Origin: Clostridia bacterium
GTDB taxonomy: Bacteria > Bacillota > Clostridia > Oscillospirales > Acutalibacteraceae
Length of the DNA: 64,000 nucleotides
Assembly (NCBI GenBank): GCA_017524165.1
Contig: JAFWUH010000088.1
Span: 1 to 64,000 of the forward strand
Reading direction: 5' to 3'
Program-made: the position numbers and the translations under genes
Notes under the pieces: model-generated
Database searches by the model: none
What the model was told of the DNA's origin: nothing
Seen by the model: only the letters and a program-made list of their open reading frames with translations
Shown: positions 17,077-25,387 of the stretch, one piece after another
Layout: each line of letters starts with the position of its first letter
How positions within the stretch are numbered: position 1 is the first letter of the stretch

Positions 17077-17126
17077 AGGCACCGGGCAGGAAAACAGACA
17101 GATTTCGACCGAGAAAGGAAACGAAG

Positions 17127-17969
17127 ATGAAAAACGCAATTGCTTTGGGTTCGTTTGACGGTTTACATAGCGGTCACCGTGCCGTTTTATCCGAAACATT
17201 CGGTTATCGTTCGGTTGCGGTCACCTTTCGGATTCCGCCGAAAGCGGTCGGGCAAAATGGCTGTTTATTGATGACGCCGGAGGATAAAGAAAAAGCTTTA
17301 AAGGATTTCGGGGTCGACAAAATCGAATGGATGGACTTTGAAACCGTCCGGGAACAATCCCCTGAAGAATTTTTGCAACGGTTGCTCAAAAAATATCAGC
17401 CGGTGCGCATCGTTTGCGGATATAACTACCGCTTTGGTAAAGACGCAGCAGGCGATGCCGTGCTGTTAGCAAAGTTTTGCGCTGAACACGGTGTAGAAGC
17501 CAAGATTGTCGGTGAAATTTCAGCAGAAGGACAATCGGTTTCTTCCACCGGCATCCGGGCGCTTTTAAGAGAGGGAAAGGTTGAAGAGGCAAACCGGTTG
17601 CTCTATCGGGATTTTTGCTTTTCGGGCGAAGTTCTGCACGGCGATGCCAGAGGCAGAACGCTCGGCTTTCTGACAGCCAATTTGGTTTATCCCAAAGAAT
17701 TGGCGTCGTTGAAAAACGGCGTTTATGCCGTCAAGGTTTGCTGGGAAGATGAAGTACAGCAAGGATTGGCGAATATCGGTTTTCGACCGACCTTTCAAAC
17801 CGAGTCGGCGTTCTGCGAAGCCTATATTTTCGGATTTGAAGGGGATTTATACGGCAAGGAGCTGACGGTGTATCCCGAACGCTTTCTTCGTCCCGAACGG
17901 CAGTTTTCGTCGGTCGCGGAATTGCGGGAAGCGATCAGCCGGGATATTGCCTCTGTAAAAGATGTTTAA
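17127..17969 (+). CDS. ribF: Bifunctional riboflavin kinase / FAD synthetase
   Basis: A 280-residue RibF converting riboflavin to FMN and FAD. The ATG at 17127 gives MKNAIALGSFDGLHSGHRAV, containing the nucleotidyltransferase GxFDGxHxGH motif; GAAAGGAAAC lies upstream. The FAD synthetase domain covers about 1-155, including VCGYNYRFGKDAAGD and the STGIRALL segment. The riboflavin kinase domain (about 160-280) has GRTLGFLTAN and NIGFRPTF. An open frame runs upstream through truB, but it is a shadow. It is the last gene of the nusA-infB operon. Confidence 0.95.
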   Translation: MKNAIALGSFDGLHSGHRAVLSETFGYRSVAVTFRIPPKAVGQNGCLLMTPEDKEKALKDFGVDKIEWMDFETVREQSPEEFLQRLLKKYQPVRIVCGYNYRFGKDAAGDAVLLAKFCAEHGVEAKIVGEISAEGQSVSSTGIRALLREGKVEEANRLLYRDFCFSGEVLHGDARGRTLGFLTANLVYPKELASLKNGVYAVKVCWEDEVQQGLANIGFRPTFQTESAFCEAYIFGFEGDLYGKELTVYPERFLRPERQFSSVAELREAISRDIASVKDV

Positions 17970-18069
17970 GTTTTTAAAAAAAGGGAAAAATTTACTTGGC
18001 AATGCTTGACAAGGCATCGCTCAATAACATGATAAAACAATGCTGAACCGAAAAAAGGAGGGCGTTTCG

Positions 18070-18831
18070 GTGCAAAATCAATTTTTCAAAACAAGATTCT
18101 TTCGCGCAGGAAAACAGTTGACGGTCTTGCTGATTGCGGCGGTAGTGTTTTTGTCGGCTTGCAGTCCGGTGGATAAGGAGTATGGCGTCGGACCGGACGA
18201 TTCCGAGCTGGAAACAACCGAGTCGGAGACGGTCACCTTACCGACCATCCGTTCCGAGGACAAACTGATGCCGATTTTTTTCGATATCAGTCAATACGAT
18301 GAAGAAAACTATGCCGATATTTATCTCGGCAAAAAATATGAACTGCAATTTACCTACGGCGGTACGGAATTGACCGTCCCCATGAGCTTTAAAGAAATGA
18401 ATGCCAAAGGCTGGGAAATTGATTCCGAACTGCTTTCACCCGAGTCCACCCTGCTTTCGGGGGAAACTGTCGAGGCAGAGTTTGTCAATAAATATCAAAA
18501 GCGGTTAAAAGCCGTGCTCTTTAACGCCGGAAACGCTTCGGCACGGTTGCAGAAATGCAATATTGTTAAATTGATCGTTCCGGAAAATGTGCTCTTAAAC
18601 GGAGAATCTTCCTATGATCAATTTTGGTTGAACGGCGTTACCAACTTTTCCGCCATAACCGATATTGTGGAATATTTGGGGGCACCGTCTCACTTCTATG
18701 CCGAAAGTGAAAGCGGTTATTATTTTGATTATTTCCTCACCAAAGAGGATAAGCGAAATCGGATTACGGTTTATTTGGATGTCAATGAGGACAGCATTAC
18801 CTCGATTGAAATCGCAAAATATAAAAAATAA
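18070..18831 (+). CDS. Lipoprotein of unknown function
   Basis: A 253-residue lipoprotein. The GTG at 18070 is chosen because AAGGAGG lies nine bases upstream; it gives a signal peptide ending VVFLSAC with a lipobox. An acidic Ser/Thr/Glu-rich linker follows (DDSELETTESETVTLP). The mature domain (about 60-253) has no motif I recognise; it is mixed alpha/beta with repeated short acidic stretches. A terminator at 18841-18872 ends the transcript. Confidence 0.8.
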   Translation: MQNQFFKTRFFRAGKQLTVLLIAAVVFLSACSPVDKEYGVGPDDSELETTESETVTLPTIRSEDKLMPIFFDISQYDEENYADIYLGKKYELQFTYGGTELTVPMSFKEMNAKGWEIDSELLSPESTLLSGETVEAEFVNKYQKRLKAVLFNAGNASARLQKCNIVKLIVPENVLLNGESSYDQFWLNGVTNFSAITDIVEYLGAPSHFYAESESGYYFDYFLTKEDKRNRITVYLDVNEDSITSIEIAKYKK

Positions 18832-18840
18832 AATCAGCGG

Positions 18841-18872
18841 CAGCCGTCCTAAAAAACTGGACGGCTGTTTTT
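18841..18872 (+). terminator. Intrinsic terminator after the lipoprotein gene
   Basis: CAGCCGTCC (18841-18849) pairs with GGACGGCTG (18859-18867), followed by five T. Confidence 0.85.
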
Positions 18873-18887
18873 GAAGGGGAGAATACT

Positions 18888-20087
18888 ATGAACGAAAAGG
18901 GTTGTTTTACTCCGGCGGATATTTTGCTGCCCAAAGAAAATCCGGAAAAATTTGCGGTTATTGCCTGCGACCAACATACCTCTGAACCGGCATATTGGCG
19001 GGAAACCGAGGAAATCGTCGGCGCTGCGCCGTCGGCTTTGCGGTTGATCTTTCCCGAAGTTTGGTTAGGTCAAAACGATGCCGAACAGATTGAAAAGATC
19101 AACAAAACGATGCGGGAATATACGGCAAACGGCGTCTTCCGGGAAGTAAAGGATACCTTTGTTTATGTTGAACGGCAACAACAGGACGGGACGATTCGTC
19201 ACGGAGTAGTCGGGAAAATTGATTTGGAAGAATATGACTATCACAAAGGCACCGACGCGACCGTCCGGGCAACCGAGGAAACGGTGTTGGAACGGATTCC
19301 GCCGCGGGTTGCCATCCGTCAGGGCGCAAGCTTGGAACTGCCGCATGTAATGTTGCTGATGGATGATCCGGACGGTACCGTGATAGAACCGTTGACCGCA
19401 CAGGGCGACAGCATGGAAAAACTGTACGATTTTGATTTGATGCAGCACGGCGGTCATATTGTCGGCAGAAAGGTTCCGGCAAAAGCCGCGGAACAGATGA
19501 CGGCGGCTTTGGCGGCGTTAAAGGAAAAAGGGGACGGTCTGCTTTTTTGTGTCGGAGACGGCAATCATTCGTTAGCGTCCGCCAAGGAAAGCTACCGCAA
19601 GACCGGCAACCCGGCGGCACGGTATGCTTTGGTGGAAATTGTCAATATTCATGACGCCGCCTTACAGTTTGAACCGATTTATCGGGTCGTGTTCGGCGTA
19701 GACGGAAGCGCGTTGGCGCGTGAATTTGTTGCGACCTGCGGCGAGAGCACGGAGGAAACGGCGCAACGGTTTGAAATTGTAAGGAACGGTTGCGTCGAAA
19801 CCGTTTCGGTAAACCCGACGGCAAAATTGGCGGTCGGTACCCTGCAACATTTCCTGGATGACTATTTAGCACGGCATCCGGAGGCAAAAATCGACTATAT
19901 CCACGGTGAAAGCACGGTGCGGGAGCTTTGCAAGCAGGAGAACACCGTCGGATTTTTATTTGACGGCATGACCAAAGAGGAACTGTTTCCGGCGGTGGCA
20001 CAGGACGGCTCTCTGCCGCGAAAAACTTTTTCCATGGGGCACGCCGATGACAAACGCTTTTATTTAGAAGCGCGGCGGTTAAAATAA
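18888..20087 (+). CDS. DUF1015 family protein
   Basis: A 399-residue protein of the DUF1015 family, also seen next to amino-acid dehydrogenases in other bacteria. The conserved N-terminal region includes VIACDQHTSEPAYWRE. The middle has LLFCVGDGNHSLASAKESYR, and VGFLFDGMTKEELFPAV is near the end. The biochemical role of the family is not established. AGGGGAG precedes the ATG, only 16 bp beyond the upstream terminator, so its promoter may overlap that hairpin. Confidence 0.85.
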   Translation: MNEKGCFTPADILLPKENPEKFAVIACDQHTSEPAYWRETEEIVGAAPSALRLIFPEVWLGQNDAEQIEKINKTMREYTANGVFREVKDTFVYVERQQQDGTIRHGVVGKIDLEEYDYHKGTDATVRATEETVLERIPPRVAIRQGASLELPHVMLLMDDPDGTVIEPLTAQGDSMEKLYDFDLMQHGGHIVGRKVPAKAAEQMTAALAALKEKGDGLLFCVGDGNHSLASAKESYRKTGNPAARYALVEIVNIHDAALQFEPIYRVVFGVDGSALAREFVATCGESTEETAQRFEIVRNGCVETVSVNPTAKLAVGTLQHFLDDYLARHPEAKIDYIHGESTVRELCKQENTVGFLFDGMTKEELFPAVAQDGSLPRKTFSMGHADDKRFYLEARRLK

Positions 20088-20189
20088 AAATGTTACAATC
20101 GTTTACGAAAAATTCATAAAAATGGTTGCTGACGGTAAAAATTCTTTCATATACTTGCGATAGATTCAAGAGAAAGAGGGAAGACAAGC

Positions 20190-21581
20190 ATGTTTGATGA
20201 AAATAATCAATCGAATTTCGGTGAAGAGAACGAAGTGCCGGCAGAAACCGATCCGGTCGGTTATACTGTTACGCCCGAAGGCGGCTATTATACCAGGAAA
20301 AAAGAAGATATTATTCAGGATGCGGCGGAACCGCAGCCGACCGCTTCGGTAGAGGCGGAAGAAACACCGCCTTCTTTTCGCGGAAACTATAATCCCTATA
20401 CCGGCAAACCATTGTATTCGGAGACAAATGATTACCGGCAACCAATGCCGGCGGTCAAACCGAAGAAAGAAAAAAGGCGGTACGGTGCCGGCGTGATAAT
20501 TGTTTCCGTACTGTTGGCGGCGGTCATCGGGACGGTTGGCGGAGCGCTTTCGGTGAGCTTCTTTACCAAAACGCAAAACAACAATACCGCCGTCGGCGGA
20601 ATATCCCCTTCTAATGTCACCATTCAGGTCGACGAAACGGCGGAATCCGTGGTGGAAGCGGTTGCCGCAAAGACTTCCAACAGCGTGGTCGGGATTCGAA
20701 CCACAACTTCGGTGATGAGCTTCTTCGGCACCGGTGAATCTACCGGCGAGGGATCCGGCGTGATTTATTCCGACGACGGATATATCATCACCAACTATCA
20801 TGTCATTAAAAGCGTTGCCGAGTCGGGAAACGGCAAAATTGATGTTTTCCTGAACAGTAAGGACAGCGATTCCTATCCCGCAACCATCATCGGCTACCAC
20901 ATTGCTTCCGATTTGGCGGTATTGAAGATCAACGCCAAAGGGTTGCCGGCGGTGGAGCTCGGCAATTCCGACGATTTAAAAATCGGGCAACAGGTCATTG
21001 CAATCGGCTCTCCCGGCGGGTTGGAGTTTATGGGCAGTGTGACAAGCGGTTATATCAGCGGATTGAATCGCGTGATCTCAAGCGCCTCCGGGCTGAAGCT
21101 GATCCAAACCGACGCCGCCATCAACCCCGGAAATTCGGGCGGCGCGTTGTTGAATACCAAGGGACAGCTGGTCGGGATCAACAGCTCTAAAATCGTTTCG
21201 ACCGAGTTTGAAGGAATGGGCTTTTCCATCCCGGTCAATACCGTGCTGGAAAAGGTCAAAAAGATTATCGACAAGAAAAATCAACCCGAACCGTATGTCG
21301 GTATTTCGGTCAGCGCCAAATATACGCAGCAGGTTTTGGCATACTACGGTTACCCGAGCGGCGCGGTGGTGTTGAGCGTCGACGAAGGCAGTCCGGCAGA
21401 CGAAGCGGGGATTCGCCGCGGCGATATCATTACCGAGTTTGACGGCACGCTGATCGAGGATTATACCATCTTCAACGAAGCGGTTTCTTATGCCGAACCC
21501 GGCAAAACCGTCACCGTGAAACTTTACCGTTCCGGCAAATATTATTCCACCGATTTAAAGGTGGCGTCTAACTCCAAATAA
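20190..21581 (+). CDS. HtrA/DegP-type membrane serine protease with PDZ domain
   Basis: A 463-residue S1C protease. A cytosolic acidic/Pro-rich N-terminus (about 1-95) precedes a single transmembrane helix (about 100-125). The trypsin-like domain shows the triad: His in YIITNYHVI, Asp in ASDLAVLKI and Ser in NPGNSGGALLN. A C-terminal PDZ domain (about 365-455) contains GAVVLSVDEGSPADEAGIRRGDI. The topology puts the protease outside the membrane for quality control of secreted proteins. A weak promoter (TTGCTG, 18 bp, TATACT) lies upstream. Confidence 0.93.
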   Translation: MFDENNQSNFGEENEVPAETDPVGYTVTPEGGYYTRKKEDIIQDAAEPQPTASVEAEETPPSFRGNYNPYTGKPLYSETNDYRQPMPAVKPKKEKRRYGAGVIIVSVLLAAVIGTVGGALSVSFFTKTQNNNTAVGGISPSNVTIQVDETAESVVEAVAAKTSNSVVGIRTTTSVMSFFGTGESTGEGSGVIYSDDGYIITNYHVIKSVAESGNGKIDVFLNSKDSDSYPATIIGYHIASDLAVLKINAKGLPAVELGNSDDLKIGQQVIAIGSPGGLEFMGSVTSGYISGLNRVISSASGLKLIQTDAAINPGNSGGALLNTKGQLVGINSSKIVSTEFEGMGFSIPVNTVLEKVKKIIDKKNQPEPYVGISVSAKYTQQVLAYYGYPSGAVVLSVDEGSPADEAGIRRGDIITEFDGTLIEDYTIFNEAVSYAEPGKTVTVKLYRSGKYYSTDLKVASNSK

Positions 21582-21591
21582 TTAAATCATC

Positions 21592-21634
21592 AAAAAAGTA
21601 CGGATTACCGTGGTTTGGTAATCCGTACTTTTTT
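21592..21634. terminator. Bidirectional terminator between htrA-like and dockerin genes
   Basis: AAAAAAGTACGGATTACC is fully complementary to GGTAATCCGTACTTTTTT around GTGGTTT, with A and T tracts on both sides. It serves both convergent genes. Confidence 0.9.
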
Positions 21635-21638
21635 GATA

Positions 21639-24600
21639 TTACGGTGAAGAAAAATGTTTTAACAGCACTAACAGCATCTTTCGCAAATATACTAAATCTA
21701 ATACATCAAATGTTCCGGTAAAATCAAGGTCGAAAGTATCTTCGGATTCTTCGGGCACAGAAACACCGCTCAACATGTTCTCCAATCGAACCAAATCCAG
21801 GATATCGATAACACCGTCTTCATTTAAGTCGCGACCTTGTGTTCCGAAATCCAAAGCGGTGGAAGTTATCGAAGAACCGTAGGATACCGCACTTCCGCGA
21901 GACGCATATAGAGTGGCGGAAATTTCGCTGTTTAAGATATCGGACGGAACCTCATCCAAACTGAAAACAAAGTATTTGTCGTTCGTGGTATATTCCGAAA
22001 CGGTAATTTCGTTCTCACCGACAAAGAAAACTGCATAGGGGTTTTCGTAGCCAATGGAATCAAGCAGATCCTTTTTAACGGCAAAATTCACTTTTGGATT
22101 ATTTTGCAGGATCAAAGAAGCCCCGGAAAATTCAAGATAAATATTATATTCATGTTTTTCGGAAAACAGGGCGTACAGTTTTTCATCGTTTCGCGCTGTA
22201 AATTCATAGACGGAATCAAAACTGACAATTTGACCTTTTTTATTATACCAGCCGCAGAATTTATATCCGGGACTCGGTTCTGCCGCAACGACCACGCCGT
22301 CTCCGCGCGTATAGTATCCTCCGCCATAGACATGGCCTATGGGAAGAGACAAATTGGCGGTTTCAATTTCAACGCAGGCGTCTTCATAGGCGGAAATGTA
22401 TTCATTCGGATCCTTTTTAACGCCGTTGACTTCTAAATCGACCCCGCTTTCGGACAGGTCATTGTTTATAAAATCAATAACTAATCCTTTGCTTAAATAA
22501 ATATCATAATAATTACTTCTGCCAACCGGAACACCGTCTTGATAATTTTCAACGGAACAACACAGTTTACCCGCATCCGTTCCTGTCGCCGTTAATGAAA
22601 TATCCAGATCGGGAGGACAGTATATGATTTTGGAACCGCTGTTATACTCTATATAAATATCTTCATCAAACCAGATATCATCATCACTGACATACCCGAT
22701 TTGCGTGCCGTTTTGATCCAGAACGGAGACGGAAACAGGACAGTTGATAAAGATCTTTTTGATACAATTGTAGGCTTTCTCATACCAGGGAGTAGGAGAA
22801 GTTATGGTTCCGTTGTTGTAATTATTCAGGTGATCCTTAATTGTTTGCTCCGCGGTAACCAACGCACTTTTCTGTGTGCCTAATCCCGACACCGAAGGTA
22901 AAGAGGAAACATTCTTCAAGTTCTCCTTTACTTCGTCAACCATAGCGTCGGTGATGGCTTCTGCGGTGTTGATTTTTGAATAAACCTTACTGTTATAGTC
23001 GTAAAAGTGGGACAAAACATTTCGAAGATTTCCTAAACCCTTTTTCGACAAAGCGCTGGTAACTTCGGCAGGGAAGTGGCTGTTCAAATAACTATCGGTA
23101 AAAGTACTAAGCGCTATTTTGCTAATGTCTTTAAAAATCGCGTTATAGACTTCGTTTAAGGCATCCTCTTTAACGGACTGAACCTCATTATAGAAATTAT
23201 ATAACGCCTCCTTTGCGCTGTCATAAGTTGAACAAACCGGAAATTTATATTTTTTACCGCTGTCGTTCTTGTTGTAACAAGTCATTTCACAAAAAAACGA
23301 GCCAAACGACAGACCTTTAATTGTCACAACAACATCTCCATAAGTCTTATCAAAAGAGCCTGTTTTAAGCGTAGAATTCAATTCCGAAATTATTTTACTT
23401 TCGTTTAGACCGGCAGATTGCAGGTTAATACTTTTACAGCGGCTAAAAATGTAATTTGCTAAAGCATCATAAGCGTAGTTTTTCCAGTTGTTAGGGAAGG
23501 TGTTTGATGAAAATATATCTTCTATATTAAATTCAAAATTAATATAAGTCCCGTTTTTTTCTTCATCCGCTGCCTTCATCAAATTGACAAAATCTTTAAG
23601 CTTTTCCCCTTTTTCGTTCGAATCGGGAGATCGCTTTTCATCAACAGTTTCTTTTAGTTTTGTCAAATAGTTGTTACACTTTTTGTACCAGTCTTCTGCA
23701 TCTTGCTGTAAAGTACTTTTTGCATCCGGTGTTGTAACGGGAGTATTATAATAGTTCGAGACCAGGGTGTTTGTATTGTCCGACGATACGGTTACTTCTT
23801 TACTTACGCTTTCTCCGTTCCATAAAGTGCAGGTTATGGTTGCGGTACCTTCCGCTTTTGCAATTAGATTAACGGACGGTTTACGTATGCCGGGTTTAAG
23901 CACAGTAACGCTTAATGTATCAACATCGTCTTCAAACGATACAACGCTTTTATTACTGGTTCTCCATGTGAAATTGACTACCGAATTGCCGCAATGTGAA
24001 ACTGTTGCAAAAAAAGGAATCGTATCTCCGAGTTTTAAAATATATTGGTGCGTATCGAGCGAAACGCCGTCTTTATATTCCATAACGGTTACGCGCCGCC
24101 GAGAGATGGCGCCGGACGCCGTTTTGGCTGTAATAATTGCGGTTCCGGCTTTCAACGCGGTCATTTTTATGCCGCTAATCCAATAGCTTGCGGTTTCATC
24201 TTCATCTTTATTATCGGAAAGAACAACCCTAAGTTCAGCTTCGCCAAAAGAAATCACGGATGAGTCGCTGCTGCTCCATGTAATGGCGGTAGATGATTCG
24301 TTTGTAACCCGTGCAGAAATCTCCGTAACCATGTTTTGCCAGACGAGATACTCGTCTTCTGTTATTGAAACGGATGCTCCGGTAGGGGAAGGAATATCAG
24401 TAGTATCAACATCCCATTCGCAAATAAACGGCAAAATCCAATTGCTGGATAAATCGTTCCAGGATCCATCCGGATACATCTCTAAACAATCTTCTACATT
24501 CCATTCATTGTTTGGTTCGCCCGGATAAAAATTAGAGTATTCAAACGGTTTTCCTGTCACCCATTGCCAAACACCTTCTTGTACCTCGGCAGCCCCAATC

Positions 24601-24920
24601 CAGACACCTTTTTCTGCCATAGTAGCCTCGGTCCAGAATTTATTTTCTTCATTAAGGGAATTGACAAATAGGTTTTCTGCTTCATTACTGATAGTTACAA
24701 GATGACCGCCTAAATCTTCACAATAATTTTCAGCGTCAGACCACTCCATCTTGTCGGCAAAATATTTATAATAATGACCTTGAAACTCAACCGCGTCCTG
24801 CGGAATACTTGGCATATATTCCGCTTGCCCTTGTTCAGCCAAAGCGGTCACGCTGCAAAAGATCGGCAATCCGGTAATCAAAATCGCCACACACAGAGAT
24901 AATGCTAAAATTCTTTTCAT
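21639..24920 (-). CDS. Secreted C-type-lectin / Ig-like / dockerin protein
   Basis: A 1093-residue exported protein. It has an N-terminal signal peptide (about 1-29). A C-type lectin domain (about 40-170) includes WSDAENYCEDLGGHLVTIS, WIGA, EPNNEWNVEDCLEM and the final WxxxxFICEW. Two Big2-like Ig domains follow (about 185-375, each with TAxxxGTAxIT-like strands). A long helical/mixed region (about 390-720) precedes a Listeria-Bacteroides-type repeat (YKFCGWYNKKGQIVSFDSV). A type I dockerin closes the protein: DLNEDGVIDILDLVRLENML and DLDFTGTFDVLDLVYLRKML. The dockerin predicts cohesin-mediated attachment to a cellulosome-like complex, and the lectin predicts glycan binding. A TTG at 24923 gives better spacing to GGGAGG and is an alternative start. 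Its promoter carries XRE operator-like sites. Confidence 0.88.
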   Translation of the reverse strand: MKRILALSLCVAILITGLPIFCSVTALAEQGQAEYMPSIPQDAVEFQGHYYKYFADKMEWSDAENYCEDLGGHLVTISNEAENLFVNSLNEENKFWTEATMAEKGVWIGAAEVQEGVWQWVTGKPFEYSNFYPGEPNNEWNVEDCLEMYPDGSWNDLSSNWILPFICEWDVDTTDIPSPTGASVSITEDEYLVWQNMVTEISARVTNESSTAITWSSSDSSVISFGEAELRVVLSDNKDEDETASYWISGIKMTALKAGTAIITAKTASGAISRRRVTVMEYKDGVSLDTHQYILKLGDTIPFFATVSHCGNSVVNFTWRTSNKSVVSFEDDVDTLSVTVLKPGIRKPSVNLIAKAEGTATITCTLWNGESVSKEVTVSSDNTNTLVSNYYNTPVTTPDAKSTLQQDAEDWYKKCNNYLTKLKETVDEKRSPDSNEKGEKLKDFVNLMKAADEEKNGTYINFEFNIEDIFSSNTFPNNWKNYAYDALANYIFSRCKSINLQSAGLNESKIISELNSTLKTGSFDKTYGDVVVTIKGLSFGSFFCEMTCYNKNDSGKKYKFPVCSTYDSAKEALYNFYNEVQSVKEDALNEVYNAIFKDISKIALSTFTDSYLNSHFPAEVTSALSKKGLGNLRNVLSHFYDYNSKVYSKINTAEAITDAMVDEVKENLKNVSSLPSVSGLGTQKSALVTAEQTIKDHLNNYNNGTITSPTPWYEKAYNCIKKIFINCPVSVSVLDQNGTQIGYVSDDDIWFDEDIYIEYNSGSKIIYCPPDLDISLTATGTDAGKLCCSVENYQDGVPVGRSNYYDIYLSKGLVIDFINNDLSESGVDLEVNGVKKDPNEYISAYEDACVEIETANLSLPIGHVYGGGYYTRGDGVVVAAEPSPGYKFCGWYNKKGQIVSFDSVYEFTARNDEKLYALFSEKHEYNIYLEFSGASLILQNNPKVNFAVKKDLLDSIGYENPYAVFFVGENEITVSEYTTNDKYFVFSLDEVPSDILNSEISATLYASRGSAVSYGSSITSTALDFGTQGRDLNEDGVIDILDLVRLENMLSGVSVPEESEDTFDLDFTGTFDVLDLVYLRKMLLVLLKHFSSP

Positions 24921-25007
24921 CAATTTAAAATGAACCTCCCATTTTGTAAAAATGTTTTTTAATTGCTTTTTGGATCGTACATACTCTCAACGCCGCAAAA
25001 CAATTTG

Positions 25008-25026
25008 TGACATCTACTGAATGTCA
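25008..25026. promoter_or_regulatory. Operator-like inverted repeat O1
   Basis: TGACATCTACTGAATGTCA, a 19-bp palindromic site (TGACAT...ATGTCA). It lies just downstream of the predicted transcription start of the dockerin gene. A second site of the same consensus is at 25061-25079, 53 bp centre to centre (about five helical turns). Confidence 0.72.
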
Positions 25027-25037
25027 TATTTGAAGTT

Positions 25038-25066
25038 ATTATAGCATATAATTTTTATATTGACAA
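25038..25066 (-). promoter_or_regulatory. Promoter of the dockerin/lectin gene
   Basis: On the minus strand TTGTCA (25066-25061), a 17-bp spacer and consensus TATAAT (25043-25038). The -35 box is inside operator O2 and the start site abuts O1, an arrangement expected for repression. Confidence 0.82.
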
Positions 25067-25079
25067 GCACTAAATGTCA
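25061..25079. promoter_or_regulatory. Operator-like inverted repeat O2
   Basis: TGACAAGCACTAAATGTCA shares TGACA-n3-ACT-n-AATGTCA with O1. It overlaps the -35 box of the dockerin promoter and ends 18 bp before the XRE gene start, so it could also serve autoregulation. Confidence 0.72.
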
Positions 25080-25097
25080 AAAATGAGAGGAAATTAT

Positions 25098-25343
25098 ATG
25101 TTTATCAATAAATCTGCTGATAACAAAAATAATATTTGTGGGAAAAATATTTCAAGATTTCGAAAAGAAATTAAAATTTCTCAACGGGAACTTGCCGATA
25201 GATTACAACTGATCGGTCTTGATGTTGACAAAAACGCAGTTCAGCGAATTGAATCGGGTCAACGGTTTGTTACTGATATTGAGATTATTGCCTTCAGAAA
25301 AGTCTTGAATAAATCGTTTGAAGAATTGTTGGAAAATAATTAA
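25098..25343 (+). CDS. Small XRE-family transcriptional regulator
   Basis: An 81-residue protein that is almost entirely a helix-turn-helix domain. ISRFRKEIKISQRELADRLQ and AVQRIESGQRFVTDIEII form the HTH, and the tail KVLNKSFEELLENN is typical of XRE regulators. The ATG at 25098 follows GAGAGGA by six bases. It is divergent from the dockerin gene with two 19-bp operators in between, so it most likely represses that gene and perhaps itself (inference). Confidence 0.88.
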   Translation: MFINKSADNKNNICGKNISRFRKEIKISQRELADRLQLIGLDVDKNAVQRIESGQRFVTDIEIIAFRKVLNKSFEELLENN

Positions 25344-25378
25344 CCGCCGATAGAATTAAATCTGTTCGGCGGTTAATT
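25342..25378. terminator. Bidirectional terminator between XRE and ABC exporter genes
   Basis: AACCGCCGA (25342-25350) pairs with TCGGCGGTT (25366-25374). AATTATTTT follows on the plus strand; the gene on the other strand converges on it. Confidence 0.75.
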
Positions 25379-25387
25379 ATTTTGGTA

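Noticed and set aside
16503..17126. Long open frame running through truB into ribF
   Set aside because: It is out of frame with truB and lacks a ribosome binding site. RibF homology and spacing place the start at 17127.
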